Of a DNA stretch of 7,338 bases, positions 6,586 to 7,338 are shown in pieces. Position 1 is the first letter of the stretch. Each line of letters begins with the position of its first letter. The notes beneath the pieces were generated by a model. It saw nothing but the letters and a program-made list of their open reading frames with translations, was not told where the DNA came from and did not search any database. Source of the DNA: Leptolyngbya sp. SIO4C1 (lineage in GTDB: Bacteria > Cyanobacteriota > Cyanobacteriia > Phormidesmidales > Phormidesmidaceae); the NCBI GenBank assembly GCA_010671975.1, contig JAAHIA010000249.1:1-7338 (forward strand). The letters are read 5' to 3'. The translations under genes and the position numbers were made by a program.

Positions 6586-6591
6586 GGAGAG
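6586..6591 (+). promoter_or_regulatory. Strong ribosome binding site, itself in a small inverted repeat
   Basis: GGAGAG lies 8 nt before the ATG at 6600, the best Shine-Dalgarno in the window and consistent with a highly expressed protein. TTGGA (6584-6588) and TCCAA (6596-6600), extended by G-U and A-U pairs to seven pairs with a 3-nt loop, could fold the site together with the first base of the start codon. Confidence 0.65.
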
Positions 6592-6599
6592 ATTTTCCA

Positions 6600-7097
6600 A
6601 TGGCTCGTCATTCTCTACTGATTTCTGCAATTGCCTTAGGCAGCGTTCTCACATTTCCAATGATTGCAAAGGCAGAAAACCCGGCTGACGTTTTCTTCAA
6701 CGGTACAATTACTCAGTCTTGCGAGTTTGAAAACGTTGTAGATGGTACGCTAGGGCTCGTTACTAGTGACACTCTCAGCAGTGTTGCTGTGGGTACACCT
6801 GGCAGTGCTGACCTAGCTTGTAATACTCTGTTGGCCAGCGTCACGATGGATGCTCCGGTGGTTGAAACAGCACCGAATGATTACGACGACACTGCTGCAG
6901 TCAAAACTGCCACTCTAGTTGGCGGTAGCATCAACCTAACGCTCAATGCAGGTGAAACTCAAGTATCGGTTCCTAGTGCAGCTGTCACCCTTGCACCGCT
7001 ACCGCTGGTGGTTAATATGACAGCTACCACTCCGGGAGAGGCTTTACCGGCAGGTGACTACACTTACTATGTCCGTCTCTCCGCTACACCGCTCTAA
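6600..7097 (+). CDS. Secreted spore-coat-U/fimbrial-subunit-like protein
   Basis: The 165-residue protein has a clear Sec signal peptide, with likely cleavage after AKA (residue 25). The mature part begins with an alternating hydrophobic stretch, DVFFNGTITQSC (30-41), and has just two cysteines (Cys41, Cys74), well placed for one disulfide. Gly/Thr/Val/Ser-rich beta-type sequence follows (VGGSINLTL, 107-115). The end, PAGDYTYYVRLSATP (150-164), matches the closing strand I associate with spore coat U (SCPU) and sigma-fimbria pilins. From memory, similar proteins in cyanobacteria lie beside PapD-like chaperone and usher genes. It is expected to be exported and assembled by donor-strand exchange into a surface fibre, which is an inference. 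It has a strong ribosome site and is followed by a perfect hairpin and another secreted-protein start. Base composition is lower in GC than in the operon to its left. A non-polymerising beta-sandwich surface protein is the alternative. Confidence 0.72.
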   Translation: MARHSLLISAIALGSVLTFPMIAKAENPADVFFNGTITQSCEFENVVDGTLGLVTSDTLSSVAVGTPGSADLACNTLLASVTMDAPVVETAPNDYDDTAAVKTATLVGGSINLTLNAGETQVSVPSAAVTLAPLPLVVNMTATTPGEALPAGDYTYYVRLSATPL

Positions 7098-7108
7098 CTG
7101 TCCAGATT

Positions 7109-7142
7109 CGCAGCTGTTCCGATAGTTTCAGGAACAGCTGCG
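7109..7142 (+). terminator. Perfect 12-bp intergenic hairpin (partial terminator or mRNA-stability element)
   Basis: CGCAGCTGTTCC (7109-7120) is the exact reverse complement of GGAACAGCTGCG (7131-7142), with a 10-nt loop, starting 11 nt after the fimbrial-type stop codon. No T-run follows directly (the nearest T-rich stretch starts near 7160), so complete termination is doubtful. Its place between two co-directional secreted-protein genes suits a partial terminator or a 3'-end stabiliser that keeps the first gene's product more abundant. Confidence 0.6.
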
Positions 7143-7189
7143 GCTGCAGAGCTTCAACTTTGCTTTTCCTGTGGTTTTCTCATGCGAGT

Positions 7190-7338
7190 ATGATGAAGCA
7201 GTCCTATAGTCATCGAGCTGTTCACAGCGGCTGTTTAATTGCGCTTTCACTGAGTTTAATCACACTGATGAAGCGCCCCGCTCAGGCCGCTAGCTGTGAG
7301 ATCGTAGCGGTACAGCCAGGCGTGATAGCTCCTACCAG
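7190..7338 (+). CDS. Second secreted protein, N-terminal part only (probably fimbrial/spore-coat-U-like)
   Basis: The frame is open from tandem ATGs (7190, 7193) to the window end: 49 complete codons, with no stop. It reads as a signal peptide: basic start with Lys3 and Arg9, hydrophobic core CLIALSLSLITL (residues 15-26), then PAQA with likely cleavage before ASCEIVAVQPGVIAP. A Cys at position 3 of the mature chain, followed by a short beta-like stretch, suits the SCPU/pilin group, as does its position 92 nt after the fimbrial-type gene. No clear Shine-Dalgarno is seen, so its translation is probably weaker than that of its neighbour. Secretion is well supported. The family assignment is an inference from context, because the conserved domain lies beyond the window. 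Confidence 0.6.
   Translation, partial: MMKQSYSHRAVHSGCLIALSLSLITLMKRPAQAASCEIVAVQPGVIAPT

Larger units (their letters stand above)
6188..6599. other. 412-nt gene-free region with several inverted repeats, upstream of the fimbrial-type gene
   Basis: No convincing gene is seen. After the AttH-like stop, TTGCCT/GGGCAA (6208-6213 and 6223-6228, loop 9) is a weak hairpin without a T-run, at best a poor terminator. TGCAAAGCTT occurs twice (6259-6268, 6303-6312), the second within the palindrome CAAAGCTTTG (6305-6314). ATCGCT/AGCGAT arms lie at 6315-6320 and 6336-6341. AGTGCA/TGCACT (6401-6417, loop 5) is a small hairpin. Better structures at 6457-6492 and 6514-6552 are listed separately. Possible -10 boxes are CATAAT (6359-6364) and TATCAT (6506-6511), neither with a good -35, so the promoter of the downstream gene is not fixed. 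Confidence 0.5.

Noticed and set aside
1..7338. CRISPR array, tRNA or rRNA
   Set aside because: No regularly spaced direct repeats and no stretch resembling tRNA arms or rRNA core sequences were seen on either strand.

Overview
The window looks like a piece of a cyanobacterial chromosome. It carries seven copies of the HIP1 octamer GCGATCGC (first bases at 1226, 2095, 2532, 3831, 4071, 5607 and 5703), and its gene families are ones often seen in filamentous or unicellular cyanobacteria. No ribosomal or other marker gene is present, so genus cannot be read from it. The first 6 kb is fairly GC-rich. The last ~1.15 kb is visibly less so and has no HIP1 site.

Left part, minus strand (1-1404). 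A PerM/AI-2E-family membrane protein is followed, with a 1-nt overlap, by a small conserved soluble protein. The small gene runs into the terminal inverted repeat of an insertion sequence, which supplies its last eight codons and its stop. About 80 bases further on, the same strand opens a transposase reading out of the window, beginning MKTRYHVDNWSE as in IS5-family (IS903-like) transposases. The small gene is therefore an IS-truncated gene, although its ORF looks intact. A hairpin-forming repeat sits in the divergent intergenic region before the next operon.

Middle part, plus strand (1525-6187). Three tightly packed genes form an apparent operon: a LolD/MacB-type ABC ATPase, a long FtsX/MacB-type permease (ATGA overlap), and an AttH/CrtC-like lipocalin-domain protein with an N-terminal membrane signal (23-nt gap). 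The set resembles attEFGH of Agrobacterium, with one long permease in place of two shorter ones. The likely job is extraction of a lipid or other hydrophobic molecule from the cytoplasmic membrane and hand-over to, or modification by, the lipocalin protein on the periplasmic side. The substrate is unknown. A 24-nt polypyrimidine mirror repeat lies in the signal-peptide codons of the third gene.

Right part, plus strand (6188-7338). A 412-nt gene-free stretch with several inverted repeats leads to a strong ribosome binding site and a secreted 165-residue protein with the features of a spore-coat-U/sigma-fimbria pilin. A perfect 12-bp hairpin follows it, then the start of a second secreted protein (cut by the window end) that begins with a Cys just after its predicted signal cleavage site. 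This looks like the left edge of a chaperone-usher-type fimbrial cluster whose chaperone and usher would lie beyond the window.
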